Source of the DNA: Lachnospiraceae bacterium | GTDB lineage: Bacteria; Bacillota_A; Clostridia; Lachnospirales; Lachnospiraceae | Assembly: GCA_017416505.1 (NCBI GenBank) | Contig: JAFQCI010000001.1 | Coordinates: 1 to 21,810, forward strand | DNA: 21,810 nucleotides | Direction: 5' to 3' | Shown: positions 14,566 to 21,439 of the stretch, piece by piece | Position numbering within the stretch: position 1 is the first letter of the stretch | Layout of the letters: each line of letters starts with the position of its first letter | The notes under the pieces: model-generated | Databases searched by the model: none | Told to the model about the DNA's origin: nothing | What the model saw: only the letters and a program-made list of their open reading frames with translations | Program-made: the position numbers and the translations under genes

Positions 14566-16261
14566 TTGCTACTCTCCTACTCTCTTGATTATTTGTATTT
14601 AACGATTTCAGAAGCTTACCGTAATACTCTTCTATTAACCTATCTAGTTCTTCATCTTCCGGATAACAAAAATACTTTGTTTCCTCCGGTTTTAAAAGAG
14701 AACTTACAACATGGCAATTTCTGAACAAATACATCTCACCGCAGCGAGCAAAAATCTCGCACTTTCTCAGATAATATCTAAGATCATATTTTCCTTTTAA
14801 TACAATTTCACTACTACCCTCTTTCTTGCTGTCATTAACAGTTTTAGTAAGAAGATATTGGTATCTCATGGCTATACGGCTAAAATCGTAACTTAAAGAA
14901 AGATTACCAAGTGCATCGTCTATCAGATGGAAATACTCATGTGTAAAAGACTGTGGATGTCGAAAATCCACTACCATTGTTGAAATGGATGGATAATAGA
15001 GACCGGTAGCACGGTGTTTTCCAAGTTTTCTAAACCTTAATGAAACATTCTTACACTTAAAATCATGAAATACATGATGATTCAGGCTTTTAAATTCAGT
15101 CACAATCTTATCAACAAGGTTCAAATCCACTTCCTCATCAAATTCCACAAAACCAAAAAACTCGTTTAACTCGGAATCCTTCATTTCTTTCAAAATGTGA
15201 TTTGGTATATTGCGTTTTGTGGTGTAGGCCCTTGCAACCATTCCTCTCAGTTCCTTGCGGTGCTTCTCTTCTGCTACGGTGTCCTGTATGTTAGAAACAA
15301 TGTGATGCAATGCATATAGAGAATATGTACCCGTAGGATACGTTAAATGGATTCCATAAGAGGAATATTCTGATTCGAAAATGTCGTCCAAGGTGTACTT
15401 TTCCAATGAGTATGCATAAGAGACAATCCTCACCTCGGCAGAAAATGATGTTAGCATTTCAGAAAAAGATGTAATGGTACCTATACTAAGACCTTCCTTC
15501 ACCATAAAACCATCTTTTAAGTCGTAGCCATTATCAATTAAAAAGTCATAATACCAATCTGGTATATCACTTCTCTTCCACACATGCTTTTGCAAATTGT
15601 AAGTAAAATTACCTGCAAGACGTTTTAACATCAATTGTATTTCTTCATCCTCTCTTGCTTCATCGGCAAGCAGGTTTAACCATTTCACCAAAAAGAATGG
15701 ATAAAACAAAAATTCTCCGTGAGCCATAGGTATTTTACGACTTTTGTTTACGCGATAATAATACTCACTATCTGTAAATCGCTTCTTTGGGTCGCATGGC
15801 ACATAGTAATCACGCCCTTTTATTGTTGCTTTTATGATTTGGTCGCATTTTGTTACTGCCGTAGCCAACCCTTTTTCGAATGAAGTTTCCGCAACCTCTA
15901 CTTTGAAATCCTCAAAATCAGGCATAAAGTTCAATAAAAAAGGAATCCCTTCGTTTAAAAGGCATTCCTCAGAATTTATACTCTTTAATTTTGATTTTAT
16001 AGCCTTGTGTATAGCATGCTCGATTTGAAGCAAGGCTTTACTGATTTCCGTATCCAAAGGCGGGTATTTCAAATCACACAACCGAACGGTTCGGTTTTCA
16101 TTTTTAAAAACGGTACGCTCCTTCTTTTCTCGTGCTAAAGACAAAATGCGTTCGCCGTTCTGCAGATACACAAGGTATCCGTTTTCTTCTTCGGGTGGCA
16201 CTATGTAGATATCTTCATCCAGCAGACCAACCAGTTTCAATAGTTCTTGTAGTTCACTCAT
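14534..16261 (-). CDS. HEXXH metallopeptidase-like protein of the replisome operon
   Basis: A 575-aa protein. The first in-frame ATG lies inside the leader terminator stem; the ATG at 16261 has AAAGGAGG seven bases upstream and is taken as the start (MSELQELLKLVG). Residues about 441-445 are HEYFH within SFTHEYFHLIDDALGN, a zincin active site (HEXXH). About 55 residues later CEIFAR occurs, which could supply the third, glutamate, zinc ligand. This pair recalls the metallopeptidase domains found in polyvalent proteins of phages and conjugative elements. The rest, including a lysine/acidic N-terminal half, is unrecognised. It is the first gene of the clamp-loader operon. Possible roles are protein processing at transfer or replication, or defence against host factors; none can be read from the sequence. 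A parS-like palindrome lies inside its 5' coding region (16080-16096). Confidence 0.6.
   Translation of the reverse strand: MSELQELLKLVGLLDEDIYIVPPEEENGYLVYLQNGERILSLAREKKERTVFKNENRTVRLCDLKYPPLDTEISKALLQIEHAIHKAIKSKLKSINSEECLLNEGIPFLLNFMPDFEDFKVEVAETSFEKGLATAVTKCDQIIKATIKGRDYYVPCDPKKRFTDSEYYYRVNKSRKIPMAHGEFLFYPFFLVKWLNLLADEAREDEEIQLMLKRLAGNFTYNLQKHVWKRSDIPDWYYDFLIDNGYDLKDGFMVKEGLSIGTITSFSEMLTSFSAEVRIVSYAYSLEKYTLDDIFESEYSSYGIHLTYPTGTYSLYALHHIVSNIQDTVAEEKHRKELRGMVARAYTTKRNIPNHILKEMKDSELNEFFGFVEFDEEVDLNLVDKIVTEFKSLNHHVFHDFKCKNVSLRFRKLGKHRATGLYYPSISTMVVDFRHPQSFTHEYFHLIDDALGNLSLSYDFSRIAMRYQYLLTKTVNDSKKEGSSEIVLKGKYDLRYYLRKCEIFARCGEMYLFRNCHVVSSLLKPEETKYFCYPEDEELDRLIEEYYGKLLKSLNTNNQESRRVANEENLRVADH
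16080..16096. promoter_or_regulatory. parS-like palindrome, copy 1 (inside a coding region)
   Basis: AACCGAACGGTTCGGTT, perfect 8-bp arms around one central base. It is encoded within the peptidase gene, where it is read as Asn-Arg-Thr-Val-Arg-Leu codons. Confidence 0.75.
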
Positions 16262-16282
16262 ATGTGTTCCTCCTTTTAAAAT

Positions 16283-16305
16283 AAAAAAAGACATCCGAAG
16301 ATGTC
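16283..16305 (-). terminator. Leader terminator upstream of the clamp-loader operon
   Basis: GACATC-TTCG-GATGTC on the minus strand: a 6-bp stem with a stable UUCG tetraloop, followed by seven T. It lies between the promoter (16400-16428) and the RBS of the first gene, the same position as the terminator at 5698-5721. Confidence 0.85.
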
Positions 16306-16326
16306 ATTCCATAGTGATACAATATG

Positions 16327-16391
16327 ACCTATTTATCTAGGGATTGATAACCGAGAGCTGCCAAAAGGCTTTTCTGCTAAATGAAATAGGT
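16327..16391 (-). promoter_or_regulatory. 65-nt structured leader RNA element L2
   Basis: On the minus strand ACCTATTT pairs with AAATAGGT (8 bp, P1) to close a 65-nt element. Inside, GCC-TTTT-GGC forms a hairpin at almost the same offset as the UUUU-loop hairpin of L1 (5738-5802). An ATTTAG segment recurs (GATTAG in L1). The terminator follows about 20 nt later, as in L1. Beyond the P1 ends and the T-loop the two elements differ in sequence, which fits conserved structure with covarying stems. Confidence 0.55.
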
Positions 16392-16399
16392 TTTTCTAA

Positions 16400-16428
16400 A
16401 GTATAGCAATCCTTAACCGAAATGTCAA
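16400..16428 (-). promoter_or_regulatory. Promoter of the clamp-loader operon
   Basis: On the minus strand a perfect TTGACA (16423-16428), 17 bases, then TATACT (16400-16405) with the extended TG. The spacer contains TTTCGGTT, seven of eight bases of a parS half-site (GTTCGGTT). Confidence 0.85.
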
Positions 16429-16466
16429 ATAATAAGAATGCCTCGTGTTGCATAAATAAAACGCAA

Positions 16467-16483
16467 AACCGAACGGTTCGGTT
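16467..16483. promoter_or_regulatory. parS-like palindrome, copy 2
   Basis: AACCGAACGGTTCGGTT, perfect palindrome with a central G. It lies in the intergenic region between the divergent clamp-loader and parAB promoters. Confidence 0.8.
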
Positions 16484-16519
16484 ACAACGCAAAAAGTTTA
16501 AAAATTAATTTATTTAAAG

Positions 16520-16548
16520 TTGATTTTTAAAATAGTGTGTGTAATAAT
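16520..16548 (+). promoter_or_regulatory. Promoter of parAB
   Basis: TTGATT (16520-16525), then TAATAAT at 16542-16548 giving a spacer of 16-17 bases. It is flanked by parS-like palindromes at 16467-16483 and 16576-16592, so ParB or ParA repression of its own operon is likely. Confidence 0.55.
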
Positions 16549-16575
16549 GTAAAAAGGAGTATTAATAAAACAGAA

Positions 16576-16592
16576 AACCGAACCGTTCGGTT
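16576..16592. promoter_or_regulatory. parS-like palindrome, copy 3
   Basis: AACCGAACCGTTCGGTT, perfect palindrome with a central C, with A/T flanks that extend the symmetry by two more bases. It lies between the parAB promoter and the parA RBS, a position suited to both centromere and operator roles. Confidence 0.85.
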
Positions 16593-16612
16593 TTTACAAA
16601 AGGAGGAAACAT

Positions 16613-17485
16613 ATGGCAGTAACATTATGTGTTTATAACTTAAAGGGAGGAATCGGAAAGACGGCAGCGTCTTACAATATAGCTAGCCAGTTAGCGATGA
16701 ATGGAAAAAAGGTTTTGGCTATAGATGGCGACAGACAGCAAAATCTTACGCAAGCCTTTTTTGAAAACATACCGGATGAACAACTTACGCCGACTACGGA
16801 TATTTTTGAAAATGGAGAATTAAAGGAAGACGTTGAAACCCTTTATCATGTCTTGGAAGAAAACACAAATATTTATAATGCTATCAGAACGGTTGAATAT
16901 TCTACAAAAAGAAAGCTGAAAAACAAGTTTAAAAAGTTGGAGTGTAAAGTAGATGTCCTGTTAGGCAGCAAAGATATGAAATATTTTGCTTGCGAAGATT
17001 TTGAATTGTTAAAAGAAAAATTATCTGTGTTACAGGATGAATACGATTATATCATTATTGACACACCGCCAAATGCTAATGTTATAACAATGTTATATTT
17101 GATAGCAAGTGACTATGTGCTTATACCAATGCATTTGGCAAAAAGTTCGAGCATACATGCGTATAACGATGTAATTGAGGCTGTTCGTGAAGCAAGAAAT
17201 GATTACGGCAATGAGAACCTAACCATTCTGGGAAGTTTTTATACCGCAGTACAATTGTATAAAAGCGATCAGCTTGAAGAAATGAATTATTGTATGAGTA
17301 ATGAAATAAGGGAAAGTATGAGTTTATTTAAAACGGCAATTCGTTTTGATTATGCTTCTACACAAAAGACGGAAAGAACCGGAAAACCTTTATGTGTTTG
17401 TTGTGCTAGCACAGACATAGCAAATGATTACAAGAATTTAGTTAAAGAAATCGAAAAGAAAATTAAAGAGGAGGCACGTGCGTAA
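16613..17485 (+). CDS. parA: ParA-type partition ATPase
   Basis: A 290-aa Walker-type partition ATPase of the MinD/ParA family. It carries the deviant Walker A KGGIGKT (11-17) with the signature lysine at 11, the switch I-like IDGDRQQNLT (37-46), and Walker B DYIIIDTPPNAN (145-156). It binds non-specific DNA in its ATP form and moves ParB-bound plasmid copies over the nucleoid. There is no N-terminal HTH (type Ib-like length), so repression of the operon probably falls to ParB. An insert at about 55-125 (lysine-rich, RKLKNKFKKLECK) lengthens the core. RBS AAAGGAGG is nine bases before the ATG. The stop codon overlaps the parB start (TAATG), so the two are translationally coupled. Confidence 0.95.
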   Translation: MAVTLCVYNLKGGIGKTAASYNIASQLAMNGKKVLAIDGDRQQNLTQAFFENIPDEQLTPTTDIFENGELKEDVETLYHVLEENTNIYNAIRTVEYSTKRKLKNKFKKLECKVDVLLGSKDMKYFACEDFELLKEKLSVLQDEYDYIIIDTPPNANVITMLYLIASDYVLIPMHLAKSSSIHAYNDVIEAVREARNDYGNENLTILGSFYTAVQLYKSDQLEEMNYCMSNEIRESMSLFKTAIRFDYASTQKTERTGKPLCVCCASTDIANDYKNLVKEIEKKIKEEARA

Positions 17486-18507
17486 TGGCAAAAACACTAC
17501 CAAATCAGGCAATGAAAAGAATGAACTCCATATCTCAGTTGGCGAAGAAATCACAGGAATTCAAGCAAGAGATTAGTGCGGCTGAGAATGTACAGGACTT
17601 ACCGGAAGACGTAAGAGGAAAAATCATAATGTTGCCGGATGAAATGTTGCTTGACGATCCGTTCAACCTAGAAACATACGGCGAAAATGAGGTGGAAGAA
17701 TTCGCAGACATCATGCGTAAATATGGCTTCAGAGGCGTGGTGATTGCATACCCATACGAAGGCAAATACATGATAGAGTCCGGACACAGAAGAAGAGAAG
17801 CGGGACGCCGTGCGGGGATAAAAGATATACCGACGTATTTAGTTGAACCACCGAAAAGTGAATGGGAAAGAAGACTTAACCTGTTGATGGCTAATCTCAA
17901 TAATAGAGATTACACGCCAATGATAATAGCGAGAGTTGCACAAGGCACCTATGAAGCTCAGATCATGAAGATAGCCGATTTAAAGGAAAAAGGGGAACTA
18001 CAGGAGGGAGAAAACACCAATCCAAATGAATTAACAGCCGAGTTTATGAGGCTCGATTCAACAACTGTCGAATTGTATAGAAGACTTTTGAAACTAATTC
18101 CAGAATTGCAAGAACTTGCAGACGATAAAAGATATTCATGGTCTGCAATTGCATACGCAAGCAATATGGCCGAAACGTATCAGAAAAAGTTGTACCAAGG
18201 TATTGTAGAAAAGACGGATAAAGACGGTGCTAACACCGTTACAAAAGCATGGATCAAGAAAACTATTCAGAATTTGAAACTCGAAGAGAAGACCGGCGAA
18301 ATAGCAAAGGTGGTAGAAACAAAAGAAAAGCCTACTCGGGTTCGCAGAAAAGATGGTACAAAAATCATTATGAATTGTACAAAGAGTCTGAAAGATGTTT
18401 TGGAAAACGATGCAATTATTAGGGATAACGAAGTGGAAACAGTAGTAAAAACCTTGAAGGGGCTGCAGAAGAGCATCGAAAAGAAACTTGCAGAACTGAC
18501 GAAATAA
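17485..18507 (+). CDS. parB: ParB-type partition protein
   Basis: A 340-aa ParB/Spo0J-family protein, a CTP-dependent DNA clamp that loads at parS. The N-terminal nuclease-like/CTPase domain is recognisable by the segments LPDEMLLDDPFN, EEFADIMRKYGFRGVVIAYPYEGKYMIESGHRRREAGRRAG (the GHRRREA box at 100-106) and DIPTYLV. The central part (about 135-250) is helical, as expected for the parS-binding helix-turn-helix. The C-terminal region is lysine-rich with a final LKGLQKSIEKKLAELTK helix, suitable for dimerisation. RBS GAGGAGG lies within the end of parA, and the ATG overlaps the parA stop by one base. A palindrome (18515-18531) follows directly after the stop codon. Confidence 0.93.
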   Translation: MAKTLPNQAMKRMNSISQLAKKSQEFKQEISAAENVQDLPEDVRGKIIMLPDEMLLDDPFNLETYGENEVEEFADIMRKYGFRGVVIAYPYEGKYMIESGHRRREAGRRAGIKDIPTYLVEPPKSEWERRLNLLMANLNNRDYTPMIIARVAQGTYEAQIMKIADLKEKGELQEGENTNPNELTAEFMRLDSTTVELYRRLLKLIPELQELADDKRYSWSAIAYASNMAETYQKKLYQGIVEKTDKDGANTVTKAWIKKTIQNLKLEEKTGEIAKVVETKEKPTRVRRKDGTKIIMNCTKSLKDVLENDAIIRDNEVETVVKTLKGLQKSIEKKLAELTK

Positions 18508-18514
18508 AATGAAA

Positions 18515-18531
18515 AACCGAACCGTTCGGTT
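18515..18531. promoter_or_regulatory. parS-like palindrome, copy 4
   Basis: AACCGAACCGTTCGGTT with a central C. A and T flanks extend the arms to 11 bp. It lies eight bases after the parB stop and directly before the terminator hairpin. Confidence 0.8.
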
Positions 18532-18535
18532 TTTG

Positions 18536-18564
18536 AAAGAGGATGGGAAACATCCTCTTTTTTT
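18536..18564 (+). terminator. Terminator of parAB
   Basis: AAAGAGGATG/CATCCTCTTT, a 10-bp stem with a GGAAA loop, followed by a T run. Its T tail overlaps the stop codon of the convergent TOPRIM gene, so it may also serve that gene from the other side. Confidence 0.88.
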
Positions 18565-19750
18565 ATGCCGGAATCAGCTCTGGTCTTATGCCCAGTAGCA
18601 GTATGTCATCCAACCCTTTTCCGAAACCCGCATTCCATCGGGTCACATAAGAAGTAAACCCGTTTTCTTTCAAAAGTTTTACTAGATTCTTTTCGTGCCT
18701 TTGCACAGCTTCGTTCACCAACTTATCCGCATCATACGCAACGGCGGCAGCAGTACAACCCAGCGATTTGAGATAATCTAGGCACGACATACCACTAGAA
18801 TCTTTATCTGTCAGTTTTGAATAGGTGCCAGTACCGGGAAGGCAGATTACAATCACTTTCAAAAGGTGATTTGCAACAATTGCTTTCTTTTCGCCCTCGG
18901 TAACATAAAAAAGATAAGTGTCATCAAGGGTAGGAGAGTAGTAAATACTGATATTGCTACCTGAACGGCAACCATTGTTGTAAATGTTATATGTGTTGCC
19001 GTTTTCATCATTCTCTTCTTTGTACGAAGAAAAGTTTTTGTATTTATTCATCTCTTTCCCTTTTTCATTCACTTCAGGCTTATCCAATCTGAGCCTTAAT
19101 CTGTAAATCTTTCGATTTCTGTCAAATACCGGTATCAGCATTCCGCTTTTACCAACGAAGGACCAATGCCCATCGTCCAGTTGATAGAAGCCGGGCACAC
19201 CTGCAAGAGTACCATATTTCTTTGTCAGAGCATTACAAATTCGCCGGCGCATGTACTGGTCTGAATAGATTCCCTTGTCTTTGTCAAACTTTTTGACAAA
19301 TGAAAGCGAGCGAATCTGGCTGTCTTTTACTAACTTCTTCGTCCAACCATCATCTAATAGTTTCTTCAAGTGTTTTTCGGATAGCGACAATTGTGCCATG
19401 AAGTCTCGATATACCTTATCCAACTCTTCGTTTGGAAGAGGAGGGTTGCTTATATCTTCCGGCTTCACGGAAGGCGTTAAAGGGGTGTAAACATACCCTT
19501 TCGCGTGACTATCCTTTTCGGCATCTTTCTTTACGTCTGTGTAAAGTATGGAACCGTCTGACAGTTCTTTGACAGAATAATAGGTTTTCCCATTTATGGA
19601 ACTTGTGATTTCTGAAGCTTGGATTCTCCGGCATACACATAACAGTTGTCCGGGATAGGCGGCCGTATCTGGCTGAAGAAAACTACACCAGTCGGTTTTC
19701 CCACATATCGGACACGGATACTGCTTTGTGACATCTCGGAATGTTCCCAT
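18563..19750 (-). CDS. Zinc-finger/TOPRIM primase-like protein (DUF3854-like)
   Basis: A 395-aa protein. The longer frame reaches 19849, but AAAGGAGG precedes the ATG at 19750 (MGTFRDVTKQYPCPICGK), which is taken as the start. The N-terminus has a CHC2-like zinc ribbon with Cys13, Cys16, Cys22, Cys38 and Cys40. The C-terminal third is a TOPRIM fold of the DUF3854 type: YVTEGEKKA (Glu285 is the catalytic acidic residue), VAYDAD (340-342) and GKGLDD (381-382) give the acidic metal-binding set. Zinc ribbon plus TOPRIM is the arrangement of primase-type proteins of phages and conjugative elements (DnaG/P4-like). No separate helicase domain is present, so it would have to work with another helicase. 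It has its own promoter and a long leader. Confidence 0.7.
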   Translation of the reverse strand: MGTFRDVTKQYPCPICGKTDWCSFLQPDTAAYPGQLLCVCRRIQASEITSSINGKTYYSVKELSDGSILYTDVKKDAEKDSHAKGYVYTPLTPSVKPEDISNPPLPNEELDKVYRDFMAQLSLSEKHLKKLLDDGWTKKLVKDSQIRSLSFVKKFDKDKGIYSDQYMRRRICNALTKKYGTLAGVPGFYQLDDGHWSFVGKSGMLIPVFDRNRKIYRLRLRLDKPEVNEKGKEMNKYKNFSSYKEENDENGNTYNIYNNGCRSGSNISIYYSPTLDDTYLFYVTEGEKKAIVANHLLKVIVICLPGTGTYSKLTDKDSSGMSCLDYLKSLGCTAAAVAYDADKLVNEAVQRHEKNLVKLLKENGFTSYVTRWNAGFGKGLDDILLLGIRPELIPA

Positions 19751-19930
19751 AATACCTCCTTTGGCTTTCGCCGAATGTCTGCAACTGCAGGCATTGATTA
19801 TCGAATCAACCAGTGATGCGATTACATTTTGTAGGTAGGGTGCACACATAGCAAAAGCTCTGCCAACACCCGTGCATTAAGCAATAGTGTGTTTTTTCTG
19901 TAGTATAGCATAACTGTGAAAATATGAAAG
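19751..19930 (-). promoter_or_regulatory. Promoter and long structured leader (L3) of the TOPRIM gene
   Basis: Minus-strand extended -10 TGCTATACT (-10 hexamer 19902-19907), nearly identical to those of the two replisome operons; the -35 is weak (CTTTCA at 17 bases). The leader of about 145 nt has CACAC/GTGTG (19843-19891) enclosing an AGC-TTTT-GCT hairpin. It also has competing pairings GGGTG/CACCC and TGCAC/GTGCA, then two hairpins (TTGATT/AATCAA and CTGCA/TGCAG) before the RBS. No T-run terminator follows, unlike L1 and L2. Confidence 0.45.
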
Positions 19931-20037
19931 AGACACCAAACTCATTTTTGGTACGGATAGAAAAAAAGCACCCTGTTAGAAAAAATGCAGACGAAAAAAA
20001 GAGCAGTGCATTGCGATGAGAAATAAATAAAATAAAA

Positions 20038-20054
20038 AACCGAACGGTTCGGTC
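20038..20054. promoter_or_regulatory. parS-like palindrome, copy 5 (one mismatch)
   Basis: AACCGAACGGTTCGGTC, one base off the perfect palindrome at its last position. It lies 1.5 kb from parB in the gap between the TOPRIM gene promoter and the terminator of the 95-aa gene. Confidence 0.7.
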
Positions 20055-20090
20055 AAAAAACAGAACCGACATTGGAGACGGTTCTGTTTT
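20055..20090 (-). terminator. Terminator of the 95-aa gene
   Basis: ACAGAACCG/CGGTTCTGT, a 9-bp stem with a 10-base loop, followed on the minus strand by TTTTTTGA. It lies 15 bases after the stop codon. Confidence 0.85.
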
Positions 20091-20105
20091 GGAGAAAGGA
20101 GTGTA

Positions 20106-20393
20106 TTAAAGAGTATGTACGTATAATTCATTTTGACAAGCCCAATCTAAATACTTGCTGATTGGGAAGCGTTTCTTGTTTGTGCATTTTGTGCGTTCCA
20201 AGGAAACATTTACAATATCCATAAGATAATCAAGATCGGCTCTGCGTTCATCATATTCTGTATTGAGAATCTGTTCCAATACATGATAGGTCTTTTCAGA
20301 ACAATGGAAAGATAGATTTTTCTCTTCTGCAATACGTTTCAAATATTTTTCAAATTCTATTGGTTTGAATAGTTTAATTTTTTCTTCTGCCAT
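20106..20393 (-). CDS. Small hypothetical protein with its own promoter and terminator
   Basis: A 95-aa soluble protein, mostly helical and charged, without a recognised family. The N-terminal part is lysine-rich (MAEEKIKLFKPIEFEKYLKR), the middle is acidic (NTEYDERRADLDYLMDIV), and two cysteines occur in the last third (KCTNKKRF and WACQ). RBS AAAGGAGG, spacing seven bases, before ATG. It is a single-gene transcription unit between the TOPRIM gene and the replication-relaxation-like gene. That isolated arrangement suits a regulator or an inhibitor that must be made independently, but the sequence itself gives no function. Confidence 0.7.
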   Translation of the reverse strand: MAEEKIKLFKPIEFEKYLKRIAEEKNLSFHCSEKTYHVLEQILNTEYDERRADLDYLMDIVNVSLERTKCTNKKRFPISKYLDWACQNELYVHTL

Positions 20394-20419
20394 AACAGAG
20401 CCTCCTTTCTGATGGCTTA

Positions 20420-20448
20420 ATTATAAAATTGATTTATAAAATTTACAA
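20420..20448 (-). promoter_or_regulatory. Promoter of the 95-aa gene
   Basis: On the minus strand TTGTAA (20443-20448), exactly 17 bases, then perfect TATAAT (20420-20425), about 26 bases before the start codon. Confidence 0.75.
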
Positions 20449-20473
20449 GGATAAAAACACATTTTATTCTTTT

Positions 20474-21424
20474 TTAATAATCTGTTCGAGTAAAGCGGAA
20501 TCGGATGCGGTCTATGTGCGGCTTGCCATCGATTTCCTCGCATTGATAGATACAGTCAAAAAGAGGGTGCGTAAGTAAGTTGGTGTCGAGGGAATAATAG
20601 ACCGGATGCAGTTTTCCCCTTGTATGGCCATTATTGATTTGAGATTGTATAACCGGAATCTCATGCAAGTTTTCCAGAAGCAGAAGTATCATGTAATTAC
20701 GATAAGGCTCTTCGTTCTTGTTCAACCACTCAAACAAGGTTTGTACATCTCCGATTAGTTTTTCGCGACTACCTTGCTCTGCTCGTCCGGATAGGACTAG
20801 TAGATGCAAGGGAGGTTGTTCCTTTTCGCTTTGAAAGACAAGATATGTTGGAATAACAACTTGCTTATTTCCAATTTTTTTTCTAACACACAGTCGTTGC
20901 TTTTTGATGCAGTCAGGATAGGCAACATTTGTATGGATTAGTAGTTGTACTACGGAAAGCACCTCGATAATCTGCCTGTCACGAAGACAAAACTGTATAT
21001 CGTGCGGATTATTCATGAAAGAAGACATATAACTGTATGCGCCGGGTGATAGCGAATAAAAACGAAAAGGCGAAACAATCATGGGTTCCTCGCCTACGGT
21101 TTTATCGGCAAGGCAATACTTGATAAGAATACCGGCTTTTACAAGTTTATGTAGGTTCTTTGTATATTCTGACTTCTGATAGAATTCTGACATTCCATGA
21201 AGCAGAGCATATTCGAGATTATAGGTATTCACAAATGGGTACACCGATAACAGTTTCATAATTTCAAAATCTACGCCATTCAAAAGTCCCTTTGCGGCGA
21301 GTGTGTCAATTTCCGCGTGCGTGCAGTTGTGGTTTTTGTTTTCCTTTAGGACACACCATGTATCTTCAAGGTGAAAAGGGCTAGGCGACAACGCTAGACC
21401 TGTGTAATTATTATTGTTTATCAT
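20474..21424 (-). CDS. Winged-helix protein, possibly replication-relaxation family
   Basis: A 316-aa protein. Residues about 45-110 form a winged helix: VDFEIMKLLSVYPFVNTYNLEYALL, then SEYTKNLHKLVKAGILIKY, which is the layout of the Replic_Relax/wHTH proteins of conjugative elements. After a 'FRFYSLSPGAYSYM' wing the C-terminal half (about 150-300) looks like a small alpha/beta domain (LHLLVLSGR, YRNYMILLLLENL, PVYYSLDTNLL), also in line with that family, but the match is by eye and weak. RBS AAAGGAGG, nine bases before ATG, overlaps the end of the upstream gene (15-bp gap), so it is in an operon with that gene. The operon promoter lies outside the window. No clear T-run terminator follows, so transcription may continue into the 95-aa gene. 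Confidence 0.5.
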   Translation of the reverse strand: MINNNNYTGLALSPSPFHLEDTWCVLKENKNHNCTHAEIDTLAAKGLLNGVDFEIMKLLSVYPFVNTYNLEYALLHGMSEFYQKSEYTKNLHKLVKAGILIKYCLADKTVGEEPMIVSPFRFYSLSPGAYSYMSSFMNNPHDIQFCLRDRQIIEVLSVVQLLIHTNVAYPDCIKKQRLCVRKKIGNKQVVIPTYLVFQSEKEQPPLHLLVLSGRAEQGSREKLIGDVQTLFEWLNKNEEPYRNYMILLLLENLHEIPVIQSQINNGHTRGKLHPVYYSLDTNLLTHPLFDCIYQCEEIDGKPHIDRIRFRFTRTDY

Positions 21425-21439
21425 AATGATTCGCCTCCT

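Noticed and set aside
15093..15111. AATTCAGTCACAATCTTAT, 16 of 19 bases of a B-type iteron
   Set aside because: It lies inside the metallopeptidase coding region and reads as ordinary codons. One such match is within reach of chance in 22 kb of AT-rich DNA.
19751..19849. N-terminal extension of the TOPRIM protein to 19849
   Set aside because: The extension has no ribosome binding site, while AAAGGAGG lies just before the ATG at 19750. The region is better explained as structured leader.
19806..20072. 88-aa minus-strand frame upstream of the TOPRIM gene
   Set aside because: It overlaps the promoter, leader and parS-like site, is Phe/Cys-rich, and has no ribosome binding site.
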